From contig NC_067206.1 of the NCBI RefSeq assembly GCF_026262505.1, forward strand, positions 8,398,879 through 8,462,878: a stretch of 64,000 nt of DNA, read 5' to 3'. This DNA is from Trichomonas vaginalis G3 (lineage: Eukaryota; Parabasalia; Trichomonadida; Trichomonadidae). Positions 1-8,614 of the stretch are shown here, in pieces (position 1 is the stretch's first letter; each line of letters begins with the position of its first letter). A program made the translations under genes and the position numbers. The notes beneath the pieces were generated by a model, which worked only from the letters and a program-made list of their open reading frames with translations, did not search any database and was not told where the DNA came from.

Positions 1-299
1 TTCTCAGGAGCCCTGAGGCTCCCTTTCGTAATGATTGGGAGCCTTGGGGCTCCTGAGACGAAGAATGGCTTCGCCGAATCTTTGATCAGCAGAGGCCAAA
101 TGAAAAGGCCTCTGCTGATGGATTCTCAGGAGCCCTGAGGCTCCCTTTCGTAATGATTGGGAGCCTTGGGGCTCCTGAGACGAAGAATGGCTTCGCCGAA
201 TCTTTGATCAGCAGAGGCCAAATGAAAAGGCCTCTGCTGATGGATTCTCAGGAGCCCTGAGGCTCCCTTTCGTAATGATTGGGAGCCTTGGGGCTCCTG
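1..299. repeat. 122-bp minisatellite array, monomer 1 (2 full copies + partial)
   Basis: Copies begin at 1, 123 and 245; the last stops after about 55 bp, and the array may extend left of the window. Each copy has two self-complementary parts. The first is a 49-bp arm pair (AGGAGCCCTGAGGCTCCC against GGGAGCCTTGGGGCTCCT). The second is a 13-bp stem (ATCAGCAGAGGCC / GGCCTCTGCTGAT) round a 9-nt AT-rich loop. Both full copies here have the perfect G-type second stem. The repeat is much richer in G+C than its surroundings. Confidence 0.95.
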
Positions 300-647
300 C
301 AGCAGAGTATCGCTCCGCTCCATTAATTTTTTTTAAAAAAAAGTGCCGTGTGGCAAATTTGTCCTGTTCCCTCTCCTAACACATAACTCCACAACTACCC
401 AAGTACTATATTGCCACTCCTTCCCGCATTGCATTTGAGAAACATTAAAAGTGGCGACAAGTGCACTTGCCATGGCATATTGTTGCGCGTATATACTACT
501 TCTAATGAAAGAAGCAGTATATACGCGCAATTCGAGTGAGATTGCAGCAGAAAGTCGAGAAGAGAGCCCTTTCTTAAGGTTAGGACTCCCTTCTCGACTT
601 TATTATACAATGAAATATAAATCATAGTATATTTTTGTCACTTTTCA
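1..647. other. Hairpin-rich island, monomer 1 (right part only)
   Basis: Cut by the window start, this is the right part of the island described in full at 8277-9547. It holds the end of the minisatellite, a 21-bp-stem hairpin (483-530), a 16-bp-stem hairpin (551-601) and the right 12-bp boundary repeat TGTCACTTTTCA (636-647). No coding potential is convincing: the open frames across it change with each 122-bp copy and overlap on both strands. Confidence 0.75.
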
Positions 648-850
648 CATCGTATTACCCCGATAGAAACAAAACAAAACGACTTTCTTGATATATCAAT
701 AAATGGCACGGATAATTTATTGGATGCATTGGAAAAATATTTTAATACATATCCTATGAGCAAAATCGATTTCAAAAAGATGAAATATTAGAATGGCCCA
801 AGTATTTAATCATACAATTAAACTTTCGTAAGACGAAATGGTGGAAGTGA
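648..850 (+). pseudogene. Ubiquitin-specific protease (C19) fragment, monomer 1
   Basis: Same relic as at 9548-9751, but this copy has lost one T in the run near 766, so the frame is broken before the conserved PKYLIIQL segment. It lies directly after the 12-bp boundary repeat of the island and about 200 bp before the transposon. Confidence 0.55.
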
Positions 851-1223
851 AGTGATGTTGAAACCTTGATATTTCCTCGAAATTTCTACAAAACATATAT
901 TAGACATAAAGCATATATCTTATTTTATTAAGAATGTTGAATAATAATATTATTAAATATTAAGCTTTAAAAAAGCTAATTAAATTCAAAAATGAATATA
1001 TATTATTATTGGATAAATATTAATCAGAACAAATGATTTTTTTATTAATGCTATGTAATAAACAGAAATTCATCAAAAGTGACAGCTCTCAATTTTTGAC
1101 ATTTGTAAATTCTAAATTGAATGAGAAAAATGAAATAACACTAAGCATAATACAATATTCTAGATTTAATTATAATTAGGAAAAAGTTAGTTTTGAGAGT
1201 ACTTTTCATAGGCATATAGAATG

Positions 1224-1678
1224 AAATCTTCTGAAAAATAATATCACATAAACTCATATTATTTTCTAATATATAACTATTTTATATAAAAATCAAATTC
1301 AATGATCTTAAAAGCGAAGGATAAACCTCAAAATTTACGAATATAATGAGTGGGAATATAATGCTTATCTATCATAAAACCATATGAAATATCAATTTTT
1401 GCTTTACGCCTAATTTTTGACGACAATTAGCAAAAAATGTTAAATGTTAACACTCAGTCCATTTGAATATGAAAAATAAAATTGACTTTGATTAAATGTT
1501 TTTATTTATCATGCAATTCTTCTTGCGACCAAAGATTTGAATAAAAGTTCAAAAAATAAGATAGCTTAAAAATAATATACGGTAGTGTTTACTAATAGAT
1601 GAATAGTATATAAATTCTATTAAAATGGATTTGATCCAAAAAAATATATAAAATTTGATCATAAATAAAATCGTTTTA
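1224..1678 (+). repeat. Left long inverted arm of the transposon (monomer 1)
   Basis: About 455 bp, pairing with 2860-3312 with only a few mismatches and 1-bp indels; one example is AAGTTC near 1547 against the arm partner's reverse complement AATTTC. The outer edge is the AAATCTTCTGAAAAATAA motif. The inner edge lies about 95 bp before the transposase ATG, so the promoter region is just inside the arm. The two arms could form a 455-bp snap-back duplex round the gene. Confidence 0.9.
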
Positions 1679-1752
1679 AATTACTTCTTCATTTAAATTA
1701 TAACAATTATTTTTGATTTTTATTTATCATCCACATTCAAATTTGAATCTTA

Positions 1753-1757
1753 TCACA
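1753..1757 (+). promoter_or_regulatory. Candidate initiator (Inr) for the transposase
   Basis: TCACA fits the trichomonad Inr consensus TCA(+1)Y(T/A). Its A lies 20 nt before the ATG, in the short leader range known for trichomonads. The same motif sits 22 bases before each ATG: 10655, 19680, 28462, 37244, 46628 and 55276. A five-base match in AT-rich DNA is weak evidence by itself; position is the main support. Confidence 0.4.
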
Positions 1758-1774
1758 AAAGAAGGACCACTTTT

Positions 1775-2836
1775 ATGACTACTGCCAAATCTATAAACAG
1801 AGAATGGCTATTTGAAGCTAAAAGAAGAATAGAAGAAGGTGAATATTACAAAAGTGTGGGAAAGGAAGTTGAATTGGAAAATGGTAAAATTAAATTGAAT
1901 GTTGCCGAAAATACAATAAGAAGAGCATTTCAACTTCAAGAAATCGAATTACCAAAAGTTAGTCGCGGCAGAAAACCAAATCCACCAACATTTGAACAAA
2001 AACAATTAATTAATTCTTGTGTTTCACAATATAAAGGAGGAATTTCAAAAACTTATTTATTGATTAAAAGGTTTCAAAATATTGTTCAAAATCCCGATTG
2101 TGAGAAAGAAAAAGAAGAAATTGCAAAAGAATTTGAAAATATAGAAGATTTGACAAAAGATCAAATTTTTGACAATTTACAAAAAATAAAGCCTCATCAA
2201 GTGGAAAAATTTATGATGGAATCAGGTTTATCTTCAAAAAGAGATTACAAACCAGCAGATCCACCTACCAAATATCGTGCCATATCAAAGAATTTGATAT
2301 GGCACTGCGATATTCATTACCTTCACGGTAATGTTTCTTTTCCATTCTTTGCCATATTGAATGATATGACACGTAAAGTTCTCAAAACTAAATTATTGAA
2401 AAACAAGTCTTCCAACTCAACAGCGAATATTTTAAGAAAACTTTTAGAGGAGTTTATCCCTTACTGCATCTGGACCGATAACGGCGGTGAAAACCGCGGT
2501 GAATTCGGCCAGGTTATGCAGGAAAACGGAATAGTTTGGAAGCACACCTTGCCGTATATGCCAAGACAGAACGGCAAGGTGGAGCGCCTGTGGCCAAGCT
2601 TAGAAAAGTTTTTGCCAGACGAGTTGGATGATATTCAACAAATCAAGGACTCAGTTCAGCAGTTCATTGAAAAATACAACAATACACCACATTTATCTCT
2701 CGATATTAATCCAAAAACGAATAGTAATTACACTCCTAACGAATTATTCGAAGTTTCAAAATTTTGGTACGAGCCAGAAATGCAAAAATGGGAGTTATAT
2801 ATCAAAGAGGAATGGGTTTTAGCAAAATTTGAATAA
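1775..2836 (+). CDS. DDE/rve integrase-type transposase, 353 aa (monomer 1)
   Basis: It is predicted to cut and join transposon ends in the nucleus. Residues 6-52 look like a helix-turn-helix DNA-binding region, followed by a basic linker (SRGRKP, 63-68) and a charged helical stretch (about 105-150). The rve catalytic core spans about 170-330. The triad is visible: D179 in WHCDIHY, D235 in WTDNGGEN and E270 in RQNGKVERLW. There are 34 residues between the second D and the E. The NGKVER motif is typical of IS3/IS481/retroviral-type integrase folds. I chose this ATG because a candidate initiator lies 20 nt upstream and the basic N-terminal region begins at once. The gene is whole, lies between the inverted arms and is the only gene of its element. 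Bases 2459-2600, coding the catalytic core, are much richer in G+C than the rest. Exact family is uncertain; the transposase call is strong. Confidence 0.93.
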   Translation: MTTAKSINREWLFEAKRRIEEGEYYKSVGKEVELENGKIKLNVAENTIRRAFQLQEIELPKVSRGRKPNPPTFEQKQLINSCVSQYKGGISKTYLLIKRFQNIVQNPDCEKEKEEIAKEFENIEDLTKDQIFDNLQKIKPHQVEKFMMESGLSSKRDYKPADPPTKYRAISKNLIWHCDIHYLHGNVSFPFFAILNDMTRKVLKTKLLKNKSSNSTANILRKLLEEFIPYCIWTDNGGENRGEFGQVMQENGIVWKHTLPYMPRQNGKVERLWPSLEKFLPDELDDIQQIKDSVQQFIEKYNNTPHLSLDINPKTNSNYTPNELFEVSKFWYEPEMQKWELYIKEEWVLAKFE

Positions 2837-2859
2837 TTACATCATTTTAAATGACTTCT

Positions 2860-3312
2860 AAACAATTTTATTTATGATCAAATTTTATATATCTTTTTGG
2901 ATCAAATCCATTTTAATAGAATTTATATACTATTCATCTATTAGTAAACACTACCGTATATTATTTTTAAGCTATCTTATTTTTTGAAATTTTATTCAAA
3001 TCTTTGGTCGCAAGAAGAATTGCATGATAAATAAAAACATTTAATCAAAGTCAATTTTATTTTTCATATTCAAATGGACTGAGTGTTAACATTTAACATT
3101 TTTTGCTAATTGTCGTCAAAAATTAGGCGTAAAGCAAAAATTGATATTTCATATGGTTTTATGATAGATAAGCATTATATTCCCACTCATTATATTCGTA
3201 AATTTTGAGGTTTATCCTTCGCTTTTAAGATCATTGAATTTGATTTTTATATAAAATAGTTATATATTAGAAAATAATATGAGTTTATGTGATATTATTT
3301 TTCAGAAGATTT
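2860..3312 (-). repeat. Right long inverted arm of the transposon (monomer 1)
   Basis: Reverse complement of 1224-1678. It begins 23 bp after the transposase stop codon, so any 3' untranslated region or poly(A) signal would fall within the arm. It ends at the CAGAAGATTT motif; beyond that the two sides stop pairing until the outer terminal repeat at 3442-3466. Confidence 0.9.
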
Positions 3313-3472
3313 TGTGTTCTTCTTCAAAATTTTATTTTTTATTAAAAAGAATCTTTACAAAATATACATTTACTTTAATTAATATTTAAAAACGTGCTCT
3401 ATCAAAAGTTCCAAAAATTCAATATTATAGCTTTTCTGAGGTGTCACTTTTGATGAATTTCTGTTTTCAACA

Positions 3473-3944
3473 CTAGACAAAAACAATTATATTAGATGCA
3501 CATGATTAACATCTCTTGGTCTGATGATGTTTTTCAATTAAAAGATTATTATATACAGTTGAATTTACAAAATTCTTAATTCATAATTGCATGGCACAAG
3601 AGAGGTATGATCTGCTTATATGTTAATGATAGATATACCATATTATTTCCATTACTATAAATAACTTAAAGAAATATATCTTCTAAGTGTATTTTTTGTT
3701 CAATTTTGTTTGAAAAAAAAATTAAAACGCATTTCTTATCTTGTTTAGCTTTGATAAGTTGGATTAAATAATATTACTAAATACAAATCATGATAACAAT
3801 TATATATCCATGCTAAATGCCTGAAGATCTGGTGAAAATATTGAGATATGCCTCACTTCCATCATTTCGTCTTACCACATAAAAATATGTGATTTTTAAA
3901 ACAAGTTAGCTGATATGCTTTTAACAAAACCGAATCAAAAGTAT
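3473..3944. other. AT-rich flank of the transposon, no gene seen
   Basis: I see no gene. A short open stretch begins at an ATG at 3499 but stops after about 25 codons and I do not recognise it. At 3851-3875 lies a 25-bp segment that is the inverted copy (23 of 25 bases) of 828-852, on the other side of the transposon. The corresponding stretches in other monomers have the same content. Confidence 0.5.
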
Positions 3945-4226
3945 TCAAAAAAATCTGAAATTGTAAAATATCTTAATCAAAAATAAAGGGTTGATCTTCA
4001 TTTTCGGGATTTCAAAAAAATTTGGAATTTCACCTCCCAAACACACAGATTGTCCAGTTCATTGGCATAGAGAATATCCGATTTCCAGTGTTTTACTCTG
4101 AATCTTATTAGTTAAATACCGAATTTCGAACATAAATTCATCAAAATCGAATAAAGAGACTACCAAAAACGACACAAATATAATCAAGTCACAATCATTT
4201 AACAGGAACTCCTTAAATGAAGATTT
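3945..4226 (-). pseudogene. Unassigned protein-coding relic (monomer 1)
   Basis: On the minus strand the frame from 4226 down to 3945 has only one internal stop (TGA at 4059-4061) in over 90 codons, unusual in DNA this AT-rich, and the translation has a normal amino-acid mix. It includes FDFDEFMFEIRYLTNK, then a second half with GGEIPNFFEIPKMK. There is no start codon in frame before an upstream stop (4227-4229). I do not recognise the family. It could be a decayed host gene fragment or chance. It lies between the transposon and the pogo relic, facing away from the latter. Confidence 0.4.
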
Positions 4227-4579
4227 TTACAATTTTAATCTCTATATTTTAGAAAAAAATATGCTCAGTCACAAACACAATTACTATGTTATGGAACAAG
4301 GCATTGACACTCGAATCTCTGGCCAATTCGAGGAACATCCAAAATTTCAATAATCTTATCCCACAGAATCCATAGCCCAAAAACTTTAATTTGCATAGTA
4401 CATTTGAAGACGAATAATATTAGTCCAATTTTTTTTAACTTTGAAATTTTCAAAGATACAAAATTTATTACATTTAGAATTAATGCATTAATATATGCAT
4501 TTGTTCCGTACCGAAAATGAACTTTACAAAAAGTGACATGAAAAGTCTTAATTACATTAAAGCCAAATGTAAACTTCAT
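4227..4579. other. AT-rich spacer, no gene supported
   Basis: The minus strand is open for about 106 codons (4289-4609) but has no ATG start and low-complexity, hydrophobic content. A plus-strand frame is also fairly open. Neither resembles a family I know. The plus-strand part may be the decayed N-terminal region of the pogo-like gene that follows. Confidence 0.4.
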
Positions 4580-6079
4580 TGAGAAAAAGCAGTTTTGTCT
4601 CGTATTCAACGTAAAATCTTCAAAAGAAGACTAAACAAAAAGTGCTACACTGATAACAAAGATGAATTTCACATGGAACGCGATGATTCAATAACTGCAG
4701 AGTTGCGACATACAATTGCGGAAAATGTATGGACAACCACATGTAATGGTGGAGAACCATCGTATCTTTCAGAGGTCGAATTACTTGATTTTTATGGTGA
4801 AATCAATCAAAGAGCAAAAGGTCTTGCATGTGAAAAGGTAATCGAAGCTTATCAGATTGCCTACGAATTACTGGAGTATAGATACAGCAGAGCTTTATAT
4901 CTAGCTGGCCTTGTTCATCCAGACGAATTTCCAACAAGAGGAAAAAGAATTGTTTACTTCGCTAGAAGTATATCTCCCCTCAAGATCATGGTTAAACAGA
5001 GTTTGCTCTGATCTCAACATTGAGATCAAAAGCTCAAAAGAAAATGAGGAAAAACGAGCAAAGTACTGTAACACAGCAACAGTTGCTAACTTCTTACATT
5101 AATTTCAGTATACGGCAGGAATTGATCCATGGAATAAGTGGAGTATTTATGAAACATCTCTGCTTCATCAAAGCGTTACAAAGTTATCTGCACTGAAAGC
5201 AACCCTCCTTTAACCAAAGAAGAGCATGAATTTGTGCTTGTTACTAGTATCTTCCCATATAATTCTGAAGGATACCGGATGAAACCATTTATTATTGTTC
5301 CAGGAATATAAAATTGTTCACAGGAACTCCGCTCCGTGAGAGCATTCCTTACAGGACAATCTTATGGATGGATGACAAAGAAGATATGGGATATCTTTAA
5401 TTTAACTTTTATTATCGAAATCCAGAGATATCGCTCAAGTCTTGATGCTATCACAGCAGCTCAGCATAATATCGTATTCGGTGATAATCATATCAGCCGA
5501 GTAAGTTATTTTACTTGCAAACTTTTGAGTCTCTTCAGAATTGAACTCTTGACATTTCCAGCTTACTGCACAGTAGTTCTCCAGTTATTTGATGTAGGAT
5601 GTGCAGCATCTTTGAGATCAAAGAATAACAGGTTAAAATATGTTCCGCTTTACACATATGAGCAAGATAATTTATCAAATACCCCAAAACCAAGGTTAAA
5701 AATTGTAAGAATTTTAATTGATGCTTGTGATTAAGTCAATGCATCAGTATGGTATTCATCCGTGGAACCCAGATAAAGCCTTATCCAACGAATTAACAAA
5801 CAAAACATCAAACGCAATACCAAATCCCACATATATATTTAATTCTTCTTGCAAAAAATTAACATCTGACGCCGAATTACTTAAAATTGCGCAATTTGAA
5901 GCAATCAAATTCAAACATTAAATCAAGCACTGATAGTTATTGTAACAAATATTTCGAATTATTTAGATTATTATCCTCCAAATACAAAAATTCTCAGCAA
6001 AGGGATGAAATTGAGTCAATTTAATGGAGCAAAACGAAGTGAGGTGAAATTCACCACTTTGACACCTCGTATTTTTCAG
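4580..6079 (+). pseudogene. Decayed pogo-like DDE transposase (monomer 1)
   Basis: Pieces in changing frames follow the order of a pogo/Tigger-type (Tc1-mariner superfamily) transposase. They are: an N-terminal HTH-like region (LSEVELLDFYGEI, then a YRYSRALYLAGLVHPDEFP stretch), a middle part (EGYRMKPFIIVPGI), the DDE domain (GQSYGWMTKKIWDIF, then GDNHISR with one catalytic Asp and LFDVG with another), and a C-terminal tail (MHQYGIHPWNPDKAL, then YYPPNTKILSKGMKLSQFNG). The first catalytic Asp position (usually DETS) reads YETS. At least five breaks are visible: frame changes near 4970-4990, 5165 and 5921, a TAA at 5311 and a break near 5731. No inverted repeats for this element were found. 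It is not functional and every monomer has the same lesions. Confidence 0.8.
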
Positions 6080-6537
6080 ATATATCGATTAATATTGAGT
6101 TTTATTGGGATGGAAAACATACTGAAAAACCTGCAATATCAACACCTTTTTATATAATATTGAATAAATAAAAATTTGTTTTTATTTTCCAAAAGATATA
6201 TGATACATTTTATTATACAGGTTAAAAACTGTCTAGCTTTTGCTTTTAGTGCTCGACCAGAGGCATACATTGAAAATACAATCCTCTCCATGGTTTTTGT
6301 GTAGGATCTGATCTTCTCAAAACGATGATATTGACTATTATTATATGAATTGAATGTATTTATGAATATTTCGAAATTTTAATATAAATAATTTATTAAA
6401 AATAAAAATTGAACGTAAGTACAAAAAATATAATTTGAAAGCAAATTAAAAATTAACGATACGATAATTTGGAACTTTTACCTTTTGCCAATAAATATAA
6501 AAATAAAATTTTGGGAATTGGAACTTAAGAGTAGAGA
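6080..6537. other. AT-rich spacer with two short coding-like scraps
   Basis: About 6065-6165 reads ISINIEFYWDGKHTEKPAIS in one frame. About 6228-6302 reads NCLAFAFSARPEAYIENTIL followed by a TAG. Both look more protein-like than their surroundings but are too short to assign. The rest is low-complexity A/T. Confidence 0.3.
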
Positions 6538-6682
6538 GACCTTTGTTGATATGTATGAGGCTATGTATTTATGTGTAGATCTGAGTAAGCTTGGTTATCA
6601 TATAGCGGTTTCTGATGAAATTGAGAACCTCGGAGACCCAAGACCTTTGTTGATATGTATGAGGCTATGTATTTGTGCGTAG
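6538..6682. repeat. 41-bp direct repeat pair (monomer 1)
   Basis: GACCTTTGTTGATATGTATG and the 21 bases after it occur at 6538-6578 and again at 6642-6682 with two differences, 63 bp apart. The corresponding pairs span 15442-15586, 24467-24611, 33249-33393, 42642-42786, 51410-51554 and 60063-60207. A small local duplication; no function is evident. Confidence 0.85.
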
Positions 6683-6971
6683 TCATTAAACCCATTCTTG
6701 CAAATTAGAATATTATTTTATTTGTTATATTGAGCTTTCTTCCTGATAATTTGCATATCTTCAAAATCATTAAAGTAAGTAAAATCAGTTGTTTTTTCGG
6801 TGATTAATCTTAATTCTTCGCATTATATTTCTTTTTTTTGAAAAATCTTACTGTTTGGGGAAATTCTCTTTGCGAAATCTGTTGGCCTGAGGATTATCTG
6901 GTTGAATAAAAATATGTTCAATTCCCCTTTCGCATAATAATTAATGAAATTGTGTTTTATTTTCGAGAGTG

Positions 6972-7275
6972 TGCAAAACGTTCCCACTTCTTGAGAGGTA
7001 CGTTTTGCAAATTTTTTTCTTTCATACATAGAAGATTTTTGGAAGATGATTGATCTCTACATGATATTATATCATATTTCTACATTGAGTCCTTAACAAT
7101 ATTAAATTGCAGGGTTTTCAAATCAAAAAACTAACTTTCGCTCTTTCAGGTCAAATCAGCAAGGCTCTTCTATATAGGTGTTGGATATATTATCAAACTG
7201 AAATGAAACTTTCCAGAGATGTCCATAAAATTATTTTGCAAAACATCCCTCTCAAAAAGTGGGAACGTTTTTGCA
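6972..7275. repeat. Inverted pair of palindromic 38-39-bp modules (monomer 1)
   Basis: Module A (6972-7009) and module B (7237-7275) are inverted copies about 227 bp apart. Each is itself a hairpin beginning TGCAAAAC and ending with GTTTTGCA or GTTTTTGCA. The shared inner part reads GTTCCCACTT in A and AAGTGGGAAC in B. The arrangement could mark the ends of a ~304-bp foldback or MITE-like insertion or a pair of protein-binding sites. Equivalent pairs start at 15876/16141, 24901/25166, 33683/33948, 43077/43342, 51842/52105 and 60497/60762. Confidence 0.7.
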
Positions 7276-7923
7276 ATTTTTCTTTATTTTTTGTACCATT
7301 ATCGGTCCATAGAGCGAAATGGGGACCAGGTATTGTGCTTAATGCACGTTTGAGTACATTTGTTGTATACTCTGCAGTTTTCTGAGAAAAAGATTATGAG
7401 TGATCTCGTTTTTTCTTAAAGTCATTTTTTTCTTATCAAAAAAAATTAAAATTACGTAAAACTATGACAAAATTACGTAATTCACAATTTTAATGCTGAA
7501 AAATAGGAATATAAGCTTATAATACTACAGGTAGATTGAGCATCGATGCGCGCTAATGCCAACATGATTAATTTGAGTCGGTTTTATATATTATTGGAAA
7601 TTAATCACAAATTGTCCATGAATATAAGTTATATTCTTCGATATTATGAGTTAATGAAGGCTACAATATTTGTAATCATGATTGGCTAGTTAAAATCTAT
7701 TAGAATAAAAGAAATTGTAATTTAATAATATTGAATTGACATTTTAAATAATTTGAGGTCTAATCCATTATGAGTATGGTTATTACAGGTCACTTATTAT
7801 TATTCTTTGATATACAAAGAGTTAAAACGATTTGGTAATGAGATATTGTAGAAAATAAAAATAACTGTAATCTATTGAAACTGATAAAAAAAATTAAATC
7901 CATTTTTTTTTATTCATATGTTA
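7276..7923. other. AT-rich spacer, no gene seen
   Basis: The plus strand is open from about 7107 to 7385, but the frame runs through module B and matches no family I know. At 7445-7494 an imperfect hairpin (ATTAAAATT / AATTTTAAT arms) carries two ATTACGTAA motifs. I see nothing else. Confidence 0.45.
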
Positions 7924-8271
7924 TTATTGATGAGAATTAGATTCATTTAAAATTGAATACATATTTTTGAGAGAGTCAAAAATTTCAGGATCGATTTCAT
8001 CTTCGCATTCATCCAAATATATTCTAAGCTCGGAATTTTCAAATGCATTCAAAATATTGGCAAAGTTTTCTTTACAAGAAGAGTTAAATAAAATTTCTTG
8101 TAAACAATTAATAATAAATTTTGGGTTAAATTCAACAAAATCCGAAAGAATTTCAAACACCTTTTCAAATTTGTCATTAAATATCGAAAGGGATATTGAA
8201 TCTTTTATGATAATAGCGATGAGGATATTTATCAAAATTTCCTTATTTTTGAAGAGTGCGGGATAAATTTG
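7924..8271 (-). pseudogene. C-terminal fragment of a helical (ARM-like?) protein, monomer 1
   Basis: Open on the minus strand from 8271 down to a TAA at 7924, with no ATG near its start and an in-frame TGA at 8272-8274, so it is the tail of a lost longer gene. The translation is a run of amphipathic helices (NKEILINILIAIIIKDS; EKVFEILSDFVEFNPKFIIN; ENFANILNAFENSELRIYL) followed by an acidic end (DECEDEIDPEIF). This pattern resembles the C-terminal repeats of armadillo/importin-like proteins of trichomonads. That is an inference from style, not a firm match. Its broken 5' end lies within 6 bp of the boundary repeat of the next island, as expected if an insertion cut the gene. Confidence 0.45.
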
Positions 8272-8442
8272 TCAAGTGTCACTTTTCAATAACCTTAAAT
8301 TACGCTGTTCTAATTTTTTAAAAAATAACCTTAAATTATATTTGAAGAAATTATGTCTATGATATATGTTTTATTCTAGAATCTTGGAGTTTTCATGCAC
8401 TACACAAGAGCTCCAAGGTTCCAAGAGTGAATGCTCAATAGC

Positions 8443-8528
8443 AATTATAGAGATGTACCTTTTCAAAATGACTTTTACTGATTAAATTTAATCAATAGAA
8501 GACATTTTGAAAAGGTACCTCTACAATT
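8443..8528. repeat. Long hairpin in the island, ~26-bp stem
   Basis: GTACCTTTTCAAAATG (8455-8470) pairs perfectly with 8503-8518. The stem continues outward after a 2-nt bulge through AATTRTAGAG. The loop contains the 16-bp perfect palindrome TGATTAAATTTAATCA (8479-8494), so nearly all 86 nt can fold. Confidence 0.9.
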
Positions 8529-8535
8529 AGATATA

Positions 8536-8586
8536 CAAGAGATTCAAAGCTTCATTTCAGATAGATTTGAAACTTTGAAACTCTTG
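8536..8586. repeat. Hairpin, 14-bp stem
   Basis: CAAGAGATTCAAAG (8536-8549) pairs with CTTTGAAACTCTTG (8573-8586) with one mismatch; the loop is 23 nt. Present in every monomer. Confidence 0.85.
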
Positions 8587-8614
8587 GTAGATTTTGAGTG
8601 AATGCTGACAATCA

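Larger units (their letters stand above)
1054..3472 (+). mobile_element. 2.4-kb DDE transposon with long inverted arms, monomer 1
   Basis: The ends are inferred as 5'-TGTAATAAACAG...GTTTTCAACA-3' (TG...CA). Outer inverted repeats of about 25 bp lie at 1060-1084 and 3442-3466. Next come about 140 and 130 bp that do not pair well. Then come near-perfect inverted arms at 1224-1678 and 2860-3312, enclosing a single transposase gene. The left end is supported by a second, deleted copy at 39484-39904, which stops at the same bases. The flanking triplet CTA occurs on both sides (1051-1053 and 3473-3475), compatible with a 3-bp target duplication, though three bases is weak evidence. The rve-type transposase and TG/CA ends recall IS3/IS481-like eukaryotic elements; family assignment is an inference. 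Confidence 0.8.

Noticed and set aside
126-323. Open frame on the minus strand across the minisatellite, with a repeating peptide
   Set aside because: 122 is not a multiple of 3, so the frame rotates with each copy, and copy-number changes would alter the product. The same sequence is open on both strands and is explained by hairpin repeats.
300-482. Possible structured RNA gene (5S rRNA, SRP RNA or tRNA) in the moderately GC stretch after the minisatellite
   Set aside because: No 5S box A/C, tRNA cloverleaf or Alu-domain motifs could be recognised, and no terminator context; described instead as part of the hairpin island.
333-625. Overlapping minus-strand open frames of 65-76 codons after the minisatellite
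   Set aside because: They run through strong hairpins, overlap each other in different frames, and one is broken in monomer 6. No family resemblance.
2628-2822. 64-codon frame within the transposase
   Set aside because: Shadow of the transposase in another frame.
1054-3472. Polinton/Maverick or LTR-type element, suggested by an rve integrase and long terminal inverted repeats
   Set aside because: The element is only 2.4 kb and has no polymerase, capsid, protease or reverse-transcriptase gene and no direct long terminal repeats. A simple DNA transposon explains it.
4289-4609. 106-codon minus-strand open frame
   Set aside because: No ATG start, low-complexity hydrophobic content, overlaps the start of the pogo relic, no recognisable family.
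7107-7385. 92-codon plus-strand open frame with a pyrimidine-rich TTTCAG upstream, as if after an intron
   Set aside because: It crosses the inverted palindromic module, is broken by indels in monomer 6, and the putative acceptor does not match the trichomonad ACTAACACACAG intron end.
7967-8266. 99-codon plus-strand open frame opposite the helical-protein relic
   Set aside because: It is the antisense shadow of the minus-strand relic, Ser/Lys/Ile-rich without family resemblance.
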